A stretch of DNA of 64,000 bases from Asterella californica (Eukaryota > Streptophyta > Marchantiopsida > Marchantiales > Aytoniaceae): the NCBI GenBank assembly GCA_036924285.1, contig JAYKYS010000009.1:12400001-12464000 (forward strand), written 5' to 3'. Below, piece after piece: positions 59,300 to 64,000 of the stretch (its first letter is position 1; each line of letters starts with the position of its first letter). The notes under the pieces were generated by a model. It did no database searches. It was not told the origin of the DNA and was given only the letters and a program-made list of their open reading frames with translations. The translations under genes and the position numbers were made by a program.

Positions 59300-59988
59300 G
59301 AGTTTTGTGTCGCGACCCTCATTCTCAATACCGGACGCAGACGCGAACAATAGAACCTTAGCGGACTTGCGGCTACCAGAGACATGTGTCAAACTTTTGA
59401 AGCTAGCGGAGCGTATTGAGGACGATGAAGTCCAGCAGTAGAAACCTTTCGAACCACGTAGCACGGACAAGTTCCAGAAAAAGAACAAGGGCTTCAAGCG
59501 ACAATGGGATGGGGGTGAGAAGGATCGGAATGACACTTCTGTCCCGGCAGCAAAGCGGCAGCAAACAAGAGCGACACCTAAGGGGGCAAACACCTCAGAA
59601 GGGCAATGGAGCTAAGTTTACTTGCTACTTAGCTCCATTGCCCTTCTGTGGCGAGGCGAGTCATATTGCTAAAGGGTGCACGAAACCTAAGGTTAGTAAC
59701 TGGAGCATGAATGCGTTTGTTGCAAAGGACTTGTTGGAGGATCAGATGACTGTGACCTTGAGAACCACGAAGAAGACGCCGGGATTGATGTTTCTACAAG
59801 CCAAGGTTGCTAACCGTGATGTTACTTTTCTTGTGGACACAGGAGCGACCCACTCCTTCATAAGTCCGAAGTTGGTGAAGAAGTTGGGCTTGTCTACCTC
59901 CAAGGCAGACAAGCCTATTAAGGTACGCTTTGCCAAGGGCAAGACGTACCAAACTTCTGAAGTGGCCTTGGACGTAGCTACTATGTAG
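59300..59988 (+). pseudogene. Family D LTR start plus gag zinc knuckle and protease
   Basis: TGTCGCGACCCTCATTCTC (start of the D LTR) runs only about 60 bp before gag-like sequence (FQKKNKGFKRQWDGGEK in one frame, then a frame change). The zinc knuckle reads C-Y-L-A-P-L-P-F-C-G-E-A-S-H-I-A-K-G-C; five residues split the expected CX2CX4HX4C. The aspartic protease follows with LVDTGATHSFIS and LVKKLGL. The frame stops at 59988. It is opposite in strand to the D pol at 47.2-54.4 kb. Confidence 0.8.
59596..59648. repeat. Perfect 21-bp inverted repeat within gag
   Basis: Arms 59596..59616 (CAGAAGGGCAATGGAGCTAAG) and 59628..59648 are exact complements around an 11-nt loop. The segment 59629..59643 is the in-frame 15-bp insertion in the zinc knuckle. 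Confidence 0.9.
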
Positions 59989-60253
59989 CCTCTATCACCA
60001 TAAATGCTAAGTATCTTCACTACTACTGTTCTCAAAAACTCTAGCGAAGAACTATCTTCTTTGGCCAAAGTACAAATATACTTCTTCTGAATTGTTCTTA
60101 AAAATAATTTCACATCGAAGATACTTCTTAAGAATAACACTTCCTCCAAAGTACTTCGTCCTAAAACTACTTCGTAGTAAACTAACTTTGTAGTTGATGG
60201 TTTGTTCTCCGTCTTCATCTCATACTTCTTACTCAGATTTCGGATGCAGCTGA
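59989..60253. other. Spacer between two retroelement fragments
   Basis: No family signal; contains repeated AAGTACTTCG/AACTACTTCG-like steps. Confidence 0.35.
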
Positions 60254-63200
60254 CTAAGTACTTCGTTGTGACAATATGCACATCCTTACCAATCCCAATG
60301 GAGTCTTGATAGTGTTAGCATCCATACTCCTTTCGGCAAGTTGAAATTGATCATATCCATAGTAGAGATCTCCTACGGAATAAATTGCTCTTCCAGCCAA
60401 TGCTTCAACAAACTCTCTTACAATCGATCTTATCTCTATATTTCTTATGGTGACTTGGTTCACTGGCTGCATATCTTGAATGAAACGTAACGCTACACTG
60501 TTTTTTAGCACTGTAAACCAACGGCTATAATATGACGCGAATTAAGATTCAAAAATCTTCATCTACATCGTCTCCTTCAAGAGCTCCATAAGCTTGGGTA
60601 GATGAGCCTTAAGTACAAGCATTGGTCTCAAGTCTCAAGGAGCATGTTGCACTATAAAAATGATTCATTGGAGCTACTACGCTCAGATCCACACCCTATC
60701 TTTAAAGCTTCAAAAGAAAAAGCTTTTTCATGCCTACTCAACATCACTCTAAACTCGCGCTCTTCAATAGGAAGGAGAAAATCTGTAGATCCTACCTTCA
60801 ACTCCTTGAGGGTAGCTTCAATAAACTTGTGACCCACTTGACGAGGATCCCTTAAGTTCTTCTCCTCGTCTCAAAGCTTGTTGAACTTCGTAGTTGGAGT
60901 CACCAGGTAAAGATTGAGCTACAGGCGTAACTTTTCTATCCACTGTTTTGTACTTGGTTTCAATCCTGACTTCAGGTTTCTAGAATGACTCTATGATCGA
61001 GTAGAGCTCTCTAGAATTTATTTCCACCAATTGATCTTCGCTCTCTTTCCTAATCTTGGTAAGCTCCTCCAAAGGGTCCACTAATCCCATCTCCATGTAA
61101 ACACTCGCTATTCTATCCTCTTTGTCAAGCACACCCACTCTTTTTAGGTCTTTTTCAACTCTTTCCACATCCTTCCGTTCTCATTTCTGTAGATCAGCAA
61201 GCTCTGTGTATAAAACAAATCCACTCTTAGAAAATCTCACAACTCCTGTACAAAAGACACTTCCCTCCGTAGCCATAGTACCTTCTTCTTGTATCGATAT
61301 CACTATACCTTTGCTCTAAAGTGACCTTGTGCAAAAATCTCTGAACTCTCAAGACTCTAGGTAGAGAACTACTTCGCAAGTATTCCCGATTCTGCTCATG
61401 GTTATGAGATACAATCAGAAACTGCACTACTCTCTTACCATCTCGACTTCCGAGCATAAGCGGATCCATCATCCAACACCTTGATCTCCATCCTTACAGC
61501 CATAATGTATGGTTGTCCAAGAATCACTAGATACGAAGTAGTGTCTTGAACAAAAAAGTTTTTTTCTGTAACTACATCCTCAATTTTCACCTTTATATCC
61601 GGACAAGCACCATAAAGTTCTCCTCGCGTGTTATCAGGGTTTAGCTGCCCAAATCATCCAACCATGCTCTGTGTCAATGAGTCACTTCCCTCGCTTGTAG
61701 ACATCCTTAGACACAATGTTAATCTCATATCTATGATCAGTGAAAGCAACCATCAGATCTGTCAGATCTCCTATCTTCACCAAAGCTTTCGTAGTAGCTT
61801 TGGTCCAATGTTCCCTAGTGTAATTATTGAGAACTCTATCATCCCAATCATCTTCATCTACAGCAAATCGACCTTATGGTTGTTGCAACATCAACTAACT
61901 CTAGTTTCTCTTCCTCCGTTATTCTCGTATCTAGAGCATTAGTCATAGCAGTCTCTCCTATCAATTGCTTTTTTCACTTGATGGTGTCAATCACATGAAA
62001 CTCGTTCTTTGCGATTCCAAGGATCTCTCATAAGGTAAACTCAATCTTTGCATTGAGTACTCTTTCTTCTAACACTCCCTTCAAATCTGTAACTGCTTCA
62101 ATATCCGATTGCAACTTGTAGACAGAAGGCTTATATTTCTTATTCAATTTTTATCTCTTTGGGGTAGATGGTGAGACTTCTCCCATAGTCTCTTCTCGCA
62201 TCAGTGTAGTATCTTGCCAAGGTTTCTCTCCTCGTAACTATCTCTTAGGAGTACTTCTCTCGTCATTAGGATCAGCATCATCTCTCCTAGGCTTCTCCTC
62301 CATGAGAGCCTCATATTGACTCTTGATCAAGTAAGCATGTACAGACATTGTATCTATTGGATCACTCCATCCAGTAGCACTTAGAAGTGCCATTGTAATC
62401 AAAACTGATTATAGTGGTCACCTGGAGTAACTTGATCCTTGTCATTTTCTCTTTTTCTATTGTAGTCACGGCATGGCTCCATATTTCATCGTCTCTATCT
62501 TCTTCTCAAAAGTACTATCTCTATCTTTCATTACCTCGACCTCATAGGTAGCAGCCTCTACTGATGTCGCATCATATTGTGAAAGATAATCCTCTAGGAC
62601 TTACCTCATTTCTCTTTTTCCAAAGTTAGTTTTGAGGATATCACCTATGTCTTTCAAGGCAATCTTCTCCTCTTTCCAAAAATCACTCCTTGCCGTAGGA
62701 TGTCAACAAAGTCTCCGCACTCCTTTCGATGATATTCAGTGCTATCATACCATATACATCTCTACACATATCTTTGCTTTGGAGCGGGTTTGTTTTCGTG
62801 TGCTCCTCTCTTCTCCTCTAGCTTTGTTAGATTAATGTGCAAGTCTCTCATCTCTTTTACCAATTCCTCTATTGCATCTTTTTGTGGTGCAACTGTAGGG
62901 ACAAGAATAGTAAAAAACGAAACAAGAGACACTTGTACATTAGATGCTTGTACATTAGGTACTGTTGGTTGCTTACGAGGTAGTACTATCGGCGGTGGTC
63001 TCACTTCTTGCCTTACCACCACTTTCTCTCTCCAATGTTCTTACTTGGCAAGTACACTCACTGCTTCAAAAACCTCACTCCAATCAACAGTGAGTTCATT
63101 ATCTTCCATACTATCTTCCAGAAGTAGCTCCAACTCCTTTTGTTCTCCATTGTTAGTTGTTTGCATAAACAGCTCCACCTTGTCGTTCTCCAATGTGAGC

Positions 63201-63480
63201 TTCTTCATCCGAGACAACTGAAAAAGTTGTCTCTCAAACTCCTTAAATAGCTCTATGGTACCAAGCCCTTTATTAGATTTGTTTACCCACTCCATGAATG
63301 AGTTCTTAGTCACTCGATCTGCATCCTCTAAAAAACTCTTCTTTAAGCTAAAGAGTAAATTCTTCTCATGTAGCACCATGAGATCAGATACCACATACTC
63401 TCGTAGCTCCGATACGACAGCAAGCTCAAATGTATTGATCATCTTTCTCTCATGCACCTTACTCAACTCCATCTCTCTAG
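60254..63480 (-). pseudogene. Decayed gag-protease-RT element related to family A
   Basis: On the minus strand in order: gag core (63041..63472: MINTFELAVVSELREYV, SFLEDADRVTKNSFMEWV, LFKEFERQLFQLSRMKKLTL, LELLLEDSMED); a linker (62762..63022); the acidic linker matching family A (about 61950..62250, broken); the protease with YEINIVSKDVYKRG and VILGQPYIMAVRMEI (about 61480..61720); the pre-RT linker (60980..61168); HEKAFSFEALKIGC (60652..60837); and RT start FIQDMQPVNQVTIRN with YSVGDLYYGYDQFQLAE (60254..60511). It ends abruptly there. Many frameshifts and stops. Layout equals family A, but RT reaches further. Confidence 0.8.
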
Positions 63481-63492
63481 TTCATGTAATGG

Positions 63493-63805
63493 AGCTCAAG
63501 AATTTCTCTTGAACCACGCAACCATCCTTGAAGCTCATGTGTTTCAAGTCCAAGCATGAACTTACTTCCTTACAGATATTACACTTTAGGACTTGCTCAT
63601 GGCCTTCTCGCACCACCCTTAAGGTATCAACTGAAGGACAATGCCTTGCAAGAATTGGAGCTCGAGAATCGAGAATTTCTCTTGAGCTACGCAGCCATCC
63701 TCGAAGTCCATGTGTTTCAAGTCTAAGCATGAACTCACTTCCCTATAGATATTACACTCTGTTGGTTAGGACTTGTTCATGGCCTTCTCGCACCACCTCA
63801 TGTTC
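63493..63805. repeat. Tandem duplication, ~173-bp spacing
   Basis: GAATTTCTCTTGA..CACGCA..CCATCCT, CATGTGTTTCAAGT, AGCATGAACT and GGCCTTCTCGCACCACC occur from 63500 and again from 63673. The second unit has a ~9-bp insertion (CTGTTGGTT). It lies upstream of the gag start of the minus-strand element. Confidence 0.8.
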
Positions 63806-64000
63806 CTCTAGAAGCAATGACTCAAGTAAGTTTTTCCCTCCTTTTAATTACATACCTAAGTATACTCAGTTCATCAAAATGAAGTGGATTGTACTTCGAC
63901 AAATCGGATTGACACATTTGCACTACGGACGTTGCTCTCTCCAATTGTCTATCACCAAAGAGCCCCTGGAAACTCCTATGAACGTGATATCCACACTAGC
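63806..64000. other. Window end, no feature seen
   Basis: Nothing recognised. Confidence 0.4.

Noticed and set aside
62739..63221. 160-codon plus-strand Ser-rich ORF
   Set aside because: Antisense to the gag core of the minus-strand retroelement.

Overview
The window looks like nuclear DNA of a land plant, most probably a bryophyte and perhaps a liverwort such as Marchantia. The clues are intron-containing plant genes, a RAP2.11/ERN-type AP2/ERF factor, two uclacyanin-type copper proteins, a plastid-targeted Gly-rich protein, and Ty3/Gypsy-like gag-protease-RT remains of a kind I associate with bryophyte genomes. The species is an inference.

Layout. 0-13 kb is ordinary gene territory: the first two exons of a beta-tubulin gene (minus), a single-exon AP2/ERF gene (minus) with a long leader, and a plastid-targeted DUF1517/FLAP1-like protein gene (minus). 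At 14.8-21.1 kb lies a complete but decayed LTR retrotransposon (family A here: 1.3-kb LTRs, 4-bp target duplication) that has lost most of RT and all recognisable RNase H and integrase. A minus-strand gag-protease fragment of the same lineage follows. 24.5-32.7 kb is an AT-rich stretch without a recognisable gene. It holds one solo LTR (family B), a set of hairpin-rich elements and a small structured retroposon with a 16-bp target duplication. 32.8-40.4 kb carries two minus-strand uclacyanin-like genes of one architecture, each with one phase-1 intron at the same place in the copper domain. They are probably ancient duplicates.

43-64 kb is a nested retrotransposon graveyard. A Gypsy pol (family D, minus) is split by a 4.6-kb insertion that has TG...CA ends, a 5-bp target duplication and its own long ORF. 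That insertion is in turn split by a family A solo LTR with a 4-bp duplication. Around these lie family B LTRs containing a tRNA-like pol III promoter-like module, a repeat called E (one copy holding a B solo LTR), gag-protease pieces of D, and a decayed gag-PR-RT element at 60-63.5 kb.

The host genes are housekeeping, regulatory, plastid and cell-surface functions with no sign of a shared pathway. The most unusual signals are in the repeats: hairpins whose stem sequences differ while pairing is kept, a tRNA-like module inside an LTR, a segment inverted inside one LTR copy, an ORF inside a solo-LTR-like insertion, and a template-switch-like mutation in a gag zinc knuckle. All family letters are local labels. 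All similarities were judged by eye.
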